Assembly: GCF_030704535.1 (NCBI RefSeq)
Contig: NC_081822.1
Coordinates: 4,961,501-5,025,500 of the forward strand
Reading direction: 5' to 3'
DNA from: Vitis vinifera
Lineage: Eukaryota; Streptophyta; Magnoliopsida; Vitales; Vitaceae
Length of the DNA stretch: 64,000 bases
Made by a program: the position numbers and the translations under genes. Shown one piece after another: positions 35,001-49,100 of the stretch. A model generated the notes under the pieces. It ran no database searches, was not told where the DNA came from, and saw only the letters and a program-made list of their open reading frames with translations. The first letter of the stretch is position 1, and every line of letters begins with the position of its first letter.

Positions 35001-38000
35001 ATTACTAATTTAGTTTTCAATCAAACCACTTCGGTGGAAGATGATGGCGGCCGGCCCCTTCTTTAATCACACACAAAAATAAAAAATATATATATATATA
35101 TCATTAAATATTAGTGGCATGAAATCTAAACAACTAACTAATTAATAATGGTATAAAAAGACAGGTTTTGAATAATTAAGGTTAAGGAAAAATTTTGTTT
35201 TAGAATATATACCACTAGAGGGAGCTAGTTCATATGGATTGTTATAAGTCATTATATTTTGTTATTGGGCGTGGATTTAATAAGACTCAAGTTGTGAGAG
35301 CCTGCTCATAACCCATTTGTTTTTTTTCCTTCACATGGGATGGGATGTATTGTAGACAAGTTCAATTTGTTAACTGCAAACTCTTAAAAGGATGTGACAC
35401 TGAGAAGAACTGGCCACGGCATCTGATCTACTTTATATTTTCAACTAACCTCATCTATAAAACCGACCAAGGGAGAAAGAAATGTTTGGACTTTTTAAAA
35501 TCAATTTTATATAAGATTTAAAAAAAACCACCCACACCCACACCCACACACCACCTATGCACTTCTCTCTAGGGTGGGCAAAAGAAATTATTTCTAATGT
35601 AAAAATTTATCATAAAATCAAATTTCTCTTTTATTTTTATTAATTTTTTCTCATTACTTGAGATGACTATAATACAGAATTCTCATTATGGTCTTACAAG
35701 CTGATACAAACTCTTCATAACTGTGTTGATAAGAATATAAAACAATTTCCGTCTTCTCAAATACATAATCATATAAATTCAAAAAACGTATCTTTTGTTT
35801 ATAAGAAGTTATCATTCACTTAAATTAGTAGATAATATATGACGGTCTAATAAATATAAATATCACTAAATGTTCAATGAAATAATAATTAGAAAATTAG
35901 TGTACTTAATTTTACCTCTTAGAATAAAAATAGTTTAAATCAAATTCTCTTCATACTAATATTATTCTTGAATAAACCCAAGTTTGTTTGTTTTTTTTTT
36001 TTATTGAATTGAATTTAAAGCATCAGCAAGGTGCAATTATGGCTTATGCATGTAAATGTGATATTTTGATTGGAGGTAGCTAATCATATATTTTTTGGGC
36101 AATTTTAATTTCACAAGATGAGTCAACACCCACATTCACAAACGCATTATGGGAGTGGGAATTCAACCAAACAAAATAGGTAATAGTAATTTCCATTAAA
36201 ATAAAATAAAAAAGGGTAACAAACAGGATAACATGCTGTACGTATTGACGTGGCAACATCATACCCTCTGTTGGGAGGGTATTTATATATTATTATAGTT
36301 TTCAAAATAAGAATGATTGGAACTGCAATCATTCACTGATGAAACTTTATGGCTCGCCCACCTGAGACTCCCACTTAGCCACCACCTGTGAGTCTGTGAC
36401 CGTGCTTCCTCCCAACACGTGAAAGTATCTCCTCCCTCCTTTTTCCTTTCCTCTTCCACCCACTAAACAATATATATATATATTTGATAATCTCCTCCTC
36501 CTCAGGAGTTACTGTGTTGGTCACAGTAGCTCATCATCAAAATATGGGACCCCTAAAAGGCGTATGGACTATACATAAAATATTCATCCTTTTATTGCAT
36601 TGTGAACATCAATGAATACAAGGCTTGGCTCTTCCGAAGGTGTTCATAGTCTTGGGGCCTCTTCTTTCACCTCCTATAGCTGGCTTTTGTAGCTCTCCTT
36701 TTTCCCTAAAGTGGGAACAAAAATCTAATGGATCTTTTAATTGTACAGGTGTGGTGTTTTTTTTTTAATTTTAATTTTAATGGGGTTGATTAACTCTGCG
36801 AATCATTCATGCATAGGTTAAAAATGTACTCACCCTTCAGTCAAACGTACATTCAAAGAGGCGCGCATCTTACTGGGAGTCATGGCCATCATCATTCAGC
36901 CACCCATGCATCTGCCATAAAACCTGGTCAATAGGACCCGATCATATTCAATTATTTGTTATGCAGGGCGTGGATGCGGTGGAATTATTATAAGATGGGA
37001 TTAGGATAGAAATACGAGTGATGGAGATGTGACACCCTAGTAAGTAGTAAGAACCTTATAAAGTAAAGAGAAAACTCATTAATTAATTTTTCATAACTAT
37101 ACGTCCTAACAACAAAGAAAGGAGGATTTTTCTGAACATAAAGGGAAGAATGTGGGTATGTAGATTATAAAAATATATAGACGAGGGATGTGAGTTGACA
37201 ATTTAAGTAACAAAGCAAATCTTTTGGAGTAAGGATCAAAATTTGGAGAAGGATTAACGTGCAAGCAGACCCATGGTTGACCTTTCTAGTGGGATGGGGT
37301 TTTCATCATTTTGAAACAAAAGACAATGAGTACTTCGTTATAGAATAGTTAAGTCCAGAAAGAAGCATGATTATGTACCATGCCAAGGCGGCATCCCATC
37401 CCATCCATCTCTTTTATCTTTCGTCCACCACCTACGATGCCAATTGCCAATTGCCAAATGCCAATTGATTGCATCTTTTCCTTACAACATGTATAATTGC
37501 GGAGAAGACAGGAAAAGAATCAACAACTCAGAGATGTTAGAGAATATCGATATATATTTGATATGAGAGGTATAATCATCAAAGCCTCTGTAGACCAAAA
37601 AGAAATGCCACTGATTTGGAAGCGCACTACTTCTGAAACCGGTGGTGCCCACAGATATCCTAGGGGTTGTGAAAAGCCAATTATTTTCAACCCCCAATGT
37701 TTCTCTTTTGTAACTTTGGTTTGCCTTCTTCAAGGAAAGAGGAAAACATTATTAGCAAGTAACATCTTGCATCTTCCCGGAAGGAGCCTGGTACTGTGAC
37801 TGGGGAGCAGCTTGGGATAAGCCCGTTGATTACATGTCTACTTTCAGCTTCCTTGTTTTACTTGCATCCGCCCATCATGCTTTTTCATAAGATAAGGTCC
37901 ATCCATCATGTGAATATATTGGACAAATCAATCATATGACTTGATCAGCCGACTCTACTTTACTAATTGCTCTACTGTTCAAAGAATATTAATGGATGGT

Positions 38001-39900
38001 TTTCTAGTTAATTTGATGATCACATCAAGTACTATACTACTTAGTAGCCCTGGTGGTTTTGAACATTGTCTCTTTATATATAGAGCCTTCTCTCCACTCC
38101 ACTTTGTATATTTCCATGCTAGCTCTTATTATATATCTGCTTATGATTCATGCCTAATCTGGCACCGACCTGAAAATTATTTGAAATAACACGAATACAA
38201 TATTCTGGCTCTTGTGATTTGATCAGTATATGTTCATATGGGCAACATGTGAACCCATAATCCCACACCAACCAAAAAATAGTTTGATACTTGAAGAGTA
38301 TGAGTTGAATATCATATAGATGCTGAAATGATGTCTACAGTTTATATTTTTTTTCTTTTGAGGTTAGAGAGTCAATAACACATGAAATTCAGTTAAAATT
38401 TTTGTTTTATCAAACACTGTCAAAGAGCATGGGCAACGCAATACCCGTCTCTACAGGAGAAAATACCTTTGGAAAGAAAGACAATACATTAGTACCGGAC
38501 AAAACATTTCAGTACACTAATATGACGGAAGATCAGAAAACTCAGTACTTGATCGGTGTGCCCTGTATAGCTAAAGAAACTAGGTTTTTCCCTATATAAT
38601 CATATAAGCAAACTAACTTCAGCTGGCTCATATTCATCTGTACGTAATCCTTAGACTCTGGTCCTGAAGTTGAATGCCATTACTAATACTAGCGACACGT
38701 ACTGGCTAGATGAGTAAAGGCATCATCACACCCTACTTCATTCTGAGTACTGTTTTTGAATGAAATCAAATGATACATCAGCCAAGTGAAATCCACAAAT
38801 GAAGTGCACCTCCTTTACTGATCAATTCCATGGTAGAAAATAGATGTAACTGGCAGGTTTCAGCCATTGGAGGATTTCTTATCTGAAGTCTTTTAAAAAG
38901 AGAAAAATAAGCAATTTTTTTTTATTTGATTACAATGGTCTTCAATGATATTATCAAATTATTTGTTTACAAACTTTTTGGTTTCTTGCCAGAAAAGAAG
39001 GCATTTTCTCTGTATCATGTTTGGTTCAGAAAAATAGTATATAAAAAAAAACGATATACTGTAAAAAAAAATTATATATATAAAGAAAAAGATATAATTA
39101 AAATTAATAAAAATTTATATATTTTAACTTAATATTTATATAAAAAAAAATTACTCTTTATTTCTATTTTTTTCTCTCAAATTTTCCGAGAGCCAGGAAA
39201 GAGTCTTACTGGCCTTTTTAACACATTAAATGACAAATCCTAATTCCTATGATCCCCTGTTATTACTTTTTATTTTTAAAAAGAAGGTAAAAGATGAGAC
39301 ATTCACATCACTGAATCACAAAAAGAAAGAAAGCATTATAATTAACAATTCAGCACCTCCAAAATGGAGGTAGGATCACCTTTATCAACCAAAACATGAA
39401 GGAAAAAATAAAATGTCAGGGCTGGATCACCTCTATAACTTCCTATAAGGATGATGATGACAAAATATGAAGATTTGTGTGTTGGAATAAGCTGATACGC
39501 TACAGGTCAAAATAAACATTTTCAGGACTGCAAGAAAATAATATTGCACTAGAAAAATCCAACCAACCCGTCTCCCCATACAAGTCCTTTATATATATAT
39601 AACACACTGTGCATGGTAGGATGGCTTAGTTTGGAGCTTTTGGCTACAAGAGCCATGTGGTCTGCAAACCTCGTGAATTGGATTCTCAATTCCGCGTACA
39701 TGTGGAGCATGTTCCTCACGGGTTCTAGGCAGTACATGAGCTCCTTTCACCTTCAAACTATAGTCCATATCCAACAGGGGAACATGCACTAAAAATGGCA
39801 AATATGTTGCATACAGGCTTCTCTTCAAATACTTAGAAAACAAAAAGGTAAGATGAAAAGGAATCCATCCTCTCAGAGGCAGATTATAACTCCAATTACT
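32059..39900. other. Intergenic DNA, about 7.8 kb without a recognised gene
   Basis: The first 600 bp probably include the 3' untranslated region of the RING-H2 gene. The rest is AT-rich, with short dinucleotide tracts (near 35088, 36471 and 39590), a CCCACAC-rich tract near 35527 and a GC-rich inverted repeat (34828-34937). The right end includes the 3' flank of the bHLH gene. Short open frames such as 37497-37799 and 38402-38599 have no domain and no splice context. Confidence 0.5.
34828..34937. repeat. 11 bp perfect inverted repeat with 88 bp loop
   Basis: GTAGGTGGGGG at 34828-34838 is matched by CCCCCACCTAC at 34927-34937. I see no further pairing next to the stem and no resemblance to a known plant microRNA. 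It may be the remnant of a small foldback element. Confidence 0.5.
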
Positions 39901-39912
39901 GATGTCATTAGC

Positions 39913-41156
39913 TCAATTCAAAGCAGCAGCTTCTTGAATTCTTCTTAGCATCTGATTAACGGCTGCCGCGATTTCATCGACTGTAGTCAGCTGGCACTCC
40001 TCCTCAACCTGCCGGATGAAAACGGATACTATATATTAATTTGCTAGCCAAAAGAGGGGAGAGGACTGGAAGATATTAATGGAGAATAAGGGCCTAATTG
40101 ACTGTATGAACTAACCTTCACACTGAGTGAATATAGCACCATTTGATCAAATGTAGTAACATTAAGGTGGAGAATGGTGAGGCTAAGACTCTGAAACCCG
40201 GCCACTATCTTCAAGAGCTGTTTAGTTTTTCTTTTAGAAAGTATCTTTATATTGGCGTGGCTCTCCACCATGGTGACTTCTATGTCGGCCACAGCCCACC
40301 GGTTGTCACCCATCATAGAGTCTTTGGTGCAGTGTGTTGCACGAGTTGAGTACTGCGGGAACGTGAAGAAATTGGAAAAGGGGGAAGAGACCGAATTGTT
40401 GGTTTGTTGCTTACTGCTCTTCTCGGCCTCCAGGGACTGCAGTAGCTGCTCCAGCTCCTTCACGAAATTAATGGCGCCTCCAATGATTGATGCTTGATCT
40501 CCCTGAAAAAGAAAATTTTCATAATTAGGGTATTTGCAGTGCGATGATCAACGTATATACTATAAATATACTTTTTTATTTTTCCTTTTTTTTTGTGAAT
40601 TGAGAAGAAGACACCCTGTCCCAGGTAGGTGTTTGGCAATATGTCCGACATAGATACAAGGAGAATCAAGAATGGAATTGGTTGCTAGAGCCCAAAGTGA
40701 TGGTACCCTTTGAGTGTAAGAAGGCGGCATCAAAGATCGGAGCACGGCGAGATACTCATTCATCTGTTTCCGGCGGTTGCGCTCCACTGCAATGTGGGTC
40801 ATCCTTTGATTCTCCACTTCTTCTTTGTTCTTGCAGCTTTTGGTGCGTCGTCTCTTGCGCCGACCTGTTGTGGAAGTGGATGGAGGCTCTTCAGTCGGAG
40901 GGAACACGCCGGCAAGAGATTGATCGCCTGTGCATGCCTCGGGCGAAGAATTATGATCCCACTCCATCGCATTTTGCATCACCGAAGGAGATGAGGAGTC
41001 CCAATTTCCATGGGAGCCTGGCTCTGTGTTATTGCCGAGAATCCCAAGAAGAGCTTTATCTTCTTCTTGTAGATCAAAGTCATAGCTCCATCCGCCTCCC
41101 TTGCAGCCATAACTGAATGGATCTAATGTTGGGAAAACTACAGCTTCTAAGGCCAT
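39913..41156 (-). CDS. bHLH transcription factor, subgroup Ia, bHLH94/bHLH96-like (310 aa)
   Basis: Minus-strand gene of three exons: 40707-41156, 40116-40502 and 39913-40008, GT-AG introns, phase 0, 310 residues. The N-terminus [16 protein letters not shown] is typical of bHLH94/96 proteins. A basic patch ([15 protein letters not shown], about 99-113) leads into the bHLH domain (about 116-170). Its basic region [17 protein letters not shown] has H121, E125 and R129, the H-E-R set used for E-box/G-box contact. The loop follows [11 protein letters not shown]. Residues after about 220 ([20 protein letters not shown]) form the ACT-like C-terminal domain found in this subgroup. These are nuclear transcription factors. 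Subgroup Ia also includes the stomatal regulators SPCH, MUTE and FAMA, but this protein lacks their diagnostic features and sits with bHLH94/96. Its target genes are unknown. A TTTAAAAG box near 41358-41366 could serve as TATA; weak. Confidence 0.93.
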
Positions 41157-42031
41157 CTCTTTTTCTCTCTCTTACTGTCACTCAAACACACTTCCTCGTT
41201 GCTTCGCTCCCTTATTTCCTCAGTCAGTGTCTTGGCCGGAAGGCATAAGCTAGCTATAGGCCGGTAGCACACAAGCTCACACCAAAGAACTGAAGCACAA
41301 CATTACCCAAAAGACCAAACAAACTCACCCTTTTCTCATCCCAATGAAGAAAGTTGAGAGCTTTTAAAGATGCTAATCAAGAGTAGCTACAGTATGTTGC
41401 ACGTGAGATGGTAATATAGGCGACACTCGCTTCGATCTCATTGAGCTTCTCGTTTGGGGTGGTGACCTTTGTATATCTGTAATAGGCTATAGCCTAATAG
41501 GTCATTACTGAGAAGCAACAAATAAAACACTATTGAACGTTAGTGCCCTCAAGTAAGACTTGGGGCTTAAAGGTAAAACCTATAAACGAAGGCCACTAAG
41601 CCTTTGTCCAGAGAAAAAGGCTATCAGCCTGCTTTTTCCATCAACTGGGCACTACTCCTTATACAAGGACAGTCTTATCCCTTGTCAGAACCCCTTCTCA
41701 TCCCACTTCTGTCCTCCAAGGTAAAAGGCCAATTCGTCTCACTATGCCTACCTCTGCGTTTGCGTTATTAAAAATAGGAGTGCCCTGATCCTTTTACGCT
41801 ATACCTGTCATGCAATGTTATTCTTTCTTTTTCTAGTCTTTCTTGTTTTCTCTCATAGAATGAATTTATTATATTTATCTGAGCCTCTTTTTAATTTTGG
41901 TTAAAATTAAATAAAAGAAATGATTAATTAAATTTATTTGAAGTAAAATGAGAAGTTTCTGTTTTTTGTTTATACTTTAGTATGTTAGTGGACTAACAAT
42001 TCAGAGGGTCTAGGGAAGGTCTGACTGTCTG

Positions 42032-42051
42032 AGAGAGAGAGAGAGAGAAGC
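42032..42051. repeat. (GA)n microsatellite
   Basis: About nine GA units in the upstream flank of the bHLH gene, roughly 0.9 kb from its start codon. Confidence 0.85.
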
Positions 42052-44918
42052 AAACACAGCTTCACTGAGGCATCGGACATGTACAGGGATTCCATGTGAC
42101 CACAGAAACAGAACCTCTCTGTAATAATCTACCATGAGGACTATTTGTCTTACTTCCTTTCCCAAGAGTCAAGACTACTGTCCTCTTCCTGTTCTTTAAT
42201 TACTTTTGCATTTTAATATTAACCCATCTCAATAACATTCTCTAAGGTTTCTTGCTTTCTCTTTCTCGGTTTCTCCTTCTATGGAATATCATTTGCACCG
42301 TGGTACTTTGTTTTTTTATTAATTTTTGCAACTTCCTTTCAAGAACCTAGTAGCAACTTATAATCTTTTATTCAACAAGAATTTAAGTAGGACGGAAAAT
42401 CCAAATCCCAACTGGCATCCTTTTGAATGTATCAGAAAAACTGTAGTTTAAGAGATTCGATGACCGATCAAGGCTTTAAGCAAATGCAACTTGGATGGTG
42501 TTATTTCTTTAATCCCGTTGTCTTCTTTCGTGAGTATTTTCTTCTCAAAGCACGGAACCCCGTTTCATATATTATAAGTTGTTAGGAAAAATGTTATAAT
42601 CAAGTTCCTGTGTCGAGTGTCATGGTACGCTTATGTATCGTGTTGAACACTCTCGATGGCCCTACTTTGATACTCCGTTTGAATGCTCCGCCTTTTATAA
42701 ATTGACAATGTAGTTTAATAGTTCCCTGAAGCCAACTTGCTCAATCATAGTTCATGTATGTTTATTTCATTTTCAAGCATATCGATGGAAAAAAATGTGG
42801 ACCAATCGGAAGCAGTTGGCCACTGCTCAGTCCGGCCCTATTTCCTTAAAAGGGGTTTGGAGACGGATATTTTGGGTTCAATCCCTTTTTTTTTTGTCAT
42901 AATCCGGTCCAAGGCATGGAGGGTTTAAGGGATCTAGATAGGGTTTTTTGTCGAGGGAGATGCAAACACCAGACCCGACCTTAACCTTCCATGTCTAAGA
43001 TAGGACTTGTCTCTCATGGAATCAAGTTATAGCAATAGGGTCCTTAATTTCACAACTCATACCTAGCAAAACACCAAGACTAATCCAGATTTTATGAGGC
43101 TAATAATCTGTCTTTTTTCATGGCATGTGATCCCAGCGTAAACTACGGTTGAATAGATCAAAGACGCCGAACCCCCCATGTGGGCGCCATGTAATGGCTA
43201 GTCTGCCTATACGTAGATGTACTATGTGCTTCAAAACATGGATTTAAGAGTACATTTAGCTTATTCAATAGCTACAACCCTATTACGAAAACTGGGTTTG
43301 ACTTGTTCAATAAGACATGGACTGGCCACCTCAATTTCTGGGAAGCTGATTTTTTAAGTTGCAATTTGGCATGGCGATGAGATGAGTATAGAGCCTGACA
43401 ATTCCAATTGGTAGATGCCCTAAATTTATATACCTTATTAACCAAAAAAACTTACGATCACGTTTTGTCAATTATATAACAAATACCGAGAATGAAGATC
43501 AAATCAATAATAACACCAACCTCCATTCCAACTCCATCTAAGATTACTAGGGCGAACTTTGCTAGTCATATAAGCTGTCAGCCACACAAGATGATCATCA
43601 TAGTTGTTAGGGTCAAACTTCATCGGTCATGCAAGTTGGCTGCATTGAACTTCGTCTGACACAACCCCCCTGTTACCATCCACCGAATTAGTAAGAAACG
43701 GCAAGGTTAAATGTAAAATTGAAGTCCCCTTCAAAGCATGTGAGTGGACTTCTAAGTGAGCTCAGTTTTAATTCATCCGGACCTCTTTTACTGGATTTGA
43801 ACCCAAATTCAGATTTCCTGTCTGTATATATGTTGAGATCGGGCTCTTCATCAGATTAAGTATCACCCAAATAGGTGATTCCATTCATTCTTAAGAACAT
43901 CTTGATATGTAAGGTGTTTAGTTTTTTAATGAGGAACAAAATTATTGACAGAAATATTTTAATTGTGATCCCACATAATTATGATGCCTCGGTGATGAAT
44001 AAGATTCTTCAAACTTTGTCTTTTAACGTTCCCTTCATTTGAGGAAATTGTTACAGGGAGACCAGAGCGTGCCCTGATGTGCCACGCATATTGATTAAAA
44101 CAAATTGCACTCAATTTCTTAAATTGATGACAATTGAGAGGGAGCTGATACCCTCCCAACACGGCTGTCGTGATGAGCAGATGATGCTCTTGGCCTGTTA
44201 TGGCCATTCAACCTTGTTTAATTTAATAATTATATTTATGGTTCTGTGGCGCTCCGTTGTGGACTTGGTTTCTATATATACATATATATATATAGATACA
44301 ATTAGCTCACATTGTAATTTGTTTAACACCTACTTCTAAACAAGGTTAAGAGCTAACTTTAGGCACATAAGGTTGCCTAGAATGGGACAAAGCTTGATAA
44401 TAAATGAAGAAAATAACAGTTAAACAATATTTTGCCAATTAAATCTCAACAAACAAATATGATAGTGGCATTAGATTAAGAGAAATTCAGTGGCTCTGCT
44501 TATATGGGTACGACCCACTCAACAACTTTTTTAACATTAGCCAAAAACAAAAAAAACAAAAAAACAAACAAAAAAAAAAGAAAGTAAGCAACTGGCCGTA
44601 TAATATGGAAACCTTGCCTTACCCTAAAAACAAAATGCATGTCATTTAGGAAAAGAGTTAAAAAGTCCTGAGAAGTAGAAATGATGCATTGTTGCATTTT
44701 CTAGGCAAGCAACTGCTGTACAGTGAAAGCTTCATTATCAAATTCATGACTATTGGTATGGGAAGCTGAGGACTACACATTTACCATTCCATGGTGTATA
44801 GACCAATCAGTCGTGCTAATGAAGCTACTGTTCACAACTTTCTATATCCCTCAAATTCTCAATGCATATAGATGCTGGACAATGGAGATAGAGAGAGAAC
44901 ATTCTTGTCTGGATGTAT

Positions 44919-44945
44919 GCGCGCGCGCGTGTGTGTGAGAGAGAG
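44919..44945. repeat. Compound microsatellite (GC)n(GT)n(GA)n
   Basis: Alternating purine-pyrimidine GC and GT steps run straight into GA steps. The GC/GT part is the classic sequence type able to adopt Z-DNA; whether it does so here is unknown. Confidence 0.9.
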
Positions 44946-46099
44946 CGAGCTTGTGATCAGATTCCGACAATAATACTACTATGAAGGCGTCATGTTGTGA
45001 TTATCTATGATTGCGTGGAAATATGGGTTCGACAGGCCCCAGAGAAGTGCATTGAACCTAAATCAAAACCACCCTGGACCGTCATTCTTATTTGGACTAA
45101 AAAAATTACTTTGCCAAAACCTGAGGCCTGCTATTGCCACCATCTGCCTTTCTATATATTTACTAAAAACATGGTGTGTGCGCCCATCACTTCCTAAATC
45201 TGAAACATCAGTCATCCTCCATCTTCTTGGCATTTTCTTGTTACTTACTGCCCACCAGTTGAATTTAACACAGATTTTCGTTGTAAAAGACATTCTAAGG
45301 AGAGGACACTTGTGATAAATCTCTGCGTCAATTCAACATGCAGTGTTTTGCATAAAATATAATTTTCGTTTAGTTAAAAAAATTTTATGCATCCACTTCT
45401 CCAATGATTAAAAAGTTAAATCAAAAGTTATTTTTGACTCAGCACCCACATGTTCAATTGATATGCGTGAATTCCAAAGGTCCCATATAGTTGAGCTTTT
45501 ATCCATACCCCAATTCAATCGCGCTATGAATTCATGAGACTTATCCTGCAGTGGATTCATGTGACACATCGATAACTGGAGCTAGAAAAAAACAGAGAAG
45601 GTGTGAAAGGTGAGAGAAGACGATGAAAAGGCCAAAAGTTTTTGCATGGAGCATCTGGATTCGTCAGATTCGCTGAGACAAATACCCAGTCGGGGATTTC
45701 CGCCCGTATACGCCATTGTAACTTGTAAGCCCCCACTCAATGTTCTAGCATGAAACCGCGGCACTCCCAAAACCGGTTTTGGAATTGGAAACCGGGGGCT
45801 CATCACCCTTTTATGGTTATGAATTGTCTTCCAAATTAAATGCTCTTTCTTCCATTTCTTAAACAATTATTACATCTCTTCATCACATCAATTATTATTC
45901 AAACTGTTGAGAACAATTCATTATAATTTTTCTTTTCTCTACGAATCATAGGGTATAGAGCAATTAGATCCTCAGGATTTTCTTTCCAACCATTCAAACA
46001 TGATACCATTAATTGCCCAAGAATCTAGATTCCAGAGTTGGTTTATAGTATGACGTGATTAAATCAAGAAATTATCACATATGAGCATGGTGGGTCAAG

Positions 46100-46132
46100 G
46101 TGAAAGTGAAAAGTGAAAGTGAAAGTGAAAGT
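46100..46132. repeat. (GTGAAA)n hexanucleotide repeat
   Basis: About five units of GTGAAA with one shifted copy (GTGAAAA). It lies in intergenic DNA with no gene nearby. Confidence 0.85.
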
Positions 46133-49100
46133 AGAACCAACCTACCATATGTTGGCATACAGAATGAATTACAGGATGCGTCTGGCTGACGAGTGATTAT
46201 TTGAGTTCCCCAAGAGACATGTCAACAGACTCATGCCGGCATCCCATGGGCAGACAACTGACTGTTATGCAGAACTTATAAAGCAAATAATTCCACCGAT
46301 CGAGATGCCCCCATTCGCAGGTCGACTGATTTAATTATGCCTGCAATTCAATCTCCTTTAAGGGTGAAAGTAAATCTTGGTCAGGCCTCTCATCAATTGA
46401 CCGTTTCCCAATCATGCCTGTCATATTCAAACATGACCAAAAATTCAGTTTAATAAAATGATATTGAATAACACAAGGCGAAAATTAGAACATTCTCATT
46501 AACCAAATTTCAGTTAAAAGTTCATGGGGACGGCTTTCAGACGAAGGGCTGTCGCGGTTTCTGATGCATTTGAAGCATCCTTCCCATGACAAACCGTTCA
46601 GGTTTAGATGGGCCTGACCAATCCTATGGGCGGCCCTATGCCTTCCCCATTAGGACCGCTAGAATAGTATTTGCAATCAAATTAATCCGGTTTTTTTAAA
46701 TAATAATAATATATTATTTTTAAAAATATTATTCGATTTAGGAAGTGTTAAATTGATTTTAAATTAAATTATATTTAATTTATTGATTTAAAACTTATTA
46801 TTTAATTTTTGTTTTAAGTATTAAAATTATTTAATAAAATTAATTATAAATAATCAAATTGATATATTTATTCTTATAAATTATAATTAATATAAAAGAG
46901 GTCGAATGATAGAAAATCATAGAAATAATATAAGTAAAAATAAAATGGTAAAATAAATATTATGATATAAAAGTAAGTTAATTGTTTTTCTTTCTTATTA
47001 TTTAAAGTTATTTTTTACTTTAAATCGTACCAATAAGTTATTTTACTAAACATACTTAATTTATTTTAATTACTTAAATTAAATTATTAAGTTATTAAAT
47101 TAGTTTACCAAATTCCCATTTAGTAGCATCATATATTATTTTTATTTTTATTTTGTTAAAATATTGATTAGTAGCAAGGTTTTAAATTTATAACTAAAAT
47201 CATAGTTAATAATTATAGTTTTAATCTTATAGTTAAAATCACAATCACTAATTATTAGTTTGAAAAATATGTTGAAAATAATCTAAATTAAGATTTTATT
47301 TTATTTTTATTTTTTTTTCAAGATTACTTTTGTAGCAAACTGTCCATGAGAGGGTTTGCTTTCTTTTCTTAGGCAAACCAACCCTCCTCCAATCCCTCCT
47401 TATGGTGCGAAGGAATAGCCCAGTGATCCCTAGGTTGCAGCACACCTAGTCATTGACGCTACCGTTGTTCCTAGCATCGCTTGTACTTAGAATTGGCTTG
47501 TCCCTTTTTCTATAGTGGAATAGGTTAGCATAGGAAAGGAAATTATTATAGGGACAACGACAATTGTGATGGGCCCAAAAATTAAAGTTCGGTCCTTATA
47601 ACTTACATAATTGATGAAAAAAATATATGATATCAAAAAATCAAAATATCCATTGACTTTTCAGTCTTTATTATACCATTATTCATACAACCATAATAAT
47701 TTTATTTTAATCATTTGGATTTTTTATTGTTTTTTAAAACTTTTTTTTATATAAATAATTGAAAATCAATATTATTTTCTATTTTAAATTATAAATAAAG
47801 AAAAATTAAGTTCAAAAACTATTTTAAAAGATAATTTATAAAAAAATGGTAATATGATTTATATTTTTTATTTTTTTTGAAAGAAAAATTAATTAAAAAA
47901 TGAAAACTATTTTTAAAAATAAAAATTGAAAACCTTGTTTAGTATTATTTTTTATATGAAAATAATAAAAAGAATTAAATTTCATTCATTGATTATCCAT
48001 TAAATTTTATATGAAAATTTTTTATCCATTTTTCACACTTTATTTAGGTTTTGAGCTTAAATATGCATGATATATGGATTTTTGGTTAATTTCTGGGCCC
48101 AATTGGGCCCAAAACATAATTCTCCAATTATTCTGGGCCCAATTGGGCAAGATACAATTTTCCCTAGTTGAAAATGATTATGATTAAATCTTATGCTTCT
48201 TTTAATTTGTAATTAAAAATTATTTTTAAAGAATTATTTAATGATTTTTATATTCAATTTTCAAAAAATTTAACAGAAAATATAAGGAAAAAAAAAGTAG
48301 AAAAAAAAACTAAAATAAAATATTTTAAAATTTTAAAATCAATAAATTATTTTTATTTATTACTTCAAAATCATTTAACTTATTTTAACTCATTTATATA
48401 AAAATTAATAATAATTTCAAAATATATTTGTTTTAAAGCAGTTTTAATTATAAGATAATCAAATATTTAAAAAATATATATTATTTTTTCCTTAACACGA
48501 AATCAAACATAATTTAAATCTTTTAAGTGATTTTTAAAAATTTGACAAACATCTGATATAAAGTTTGCAAACATCATAAAATGCTTTTAACTCTTGCAAA
48601 ATCATTTTCAAATTGGATCTTATGTTCGAGCCTGGGAGAGCGGAGTGGGTTAGGCATTTTACGACTCTAAAAATCGAAGCAGCTATCTTTCCGCTTTCGA
48701 ATTTCTTTAGTTTCTTTCGATTCAGGCTTGAGAAGTCCATTCTAACGGAAACTTGAGTGAGATTGGACTTCAACCCCTTAATTATTGGGCCGCCAAGCCC
48801 AAAGCTCTGAACTTTTTTGGGTGGTTTGACCTCTACTCTAGTTAGGCCAGAACTAGCAGCCTAGTTCAACACACCCCAAAACGAGATTGCAGAGGGATTA
48901 GCAACTCATAAGATAAGATTGCCACGTTAGCTTATATGGGATGGCCTTTATTTAGTTCATTTCTTATTCTCCTTGTTGGAGCCTCCAAAAGGCCATTCAG
49001 CCATCGATGAACCCAAAACATCAGAAGACCACCTGCAACCTAAGACTTTTCAAATTCAATGGCCTCTGTCCTCATTTTAATTCCGATTATTTTTTTATTT

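Noticed and set aside
40682-41116. 144-codon plus-strand open frame
   Set aside because: Antisense shadow of bHLH exon 1; no motif of its own.
41480-41800. Organellar DNA insert upstream of the bHLH gene
   Set aside because: The balanced base composition drew attention, but no chloroplast or mitochondrial gene could be recognised in any frame.
42868-42895. GGGTTCAATCCC followed by a T run, like a tRNA B box and Pol III terminator
   Set aside because: No acceptor stem, anticodon arm or A box can be placed upstream, and the T run starts directly after the T-arm text. Chance or a very decayed SINE.
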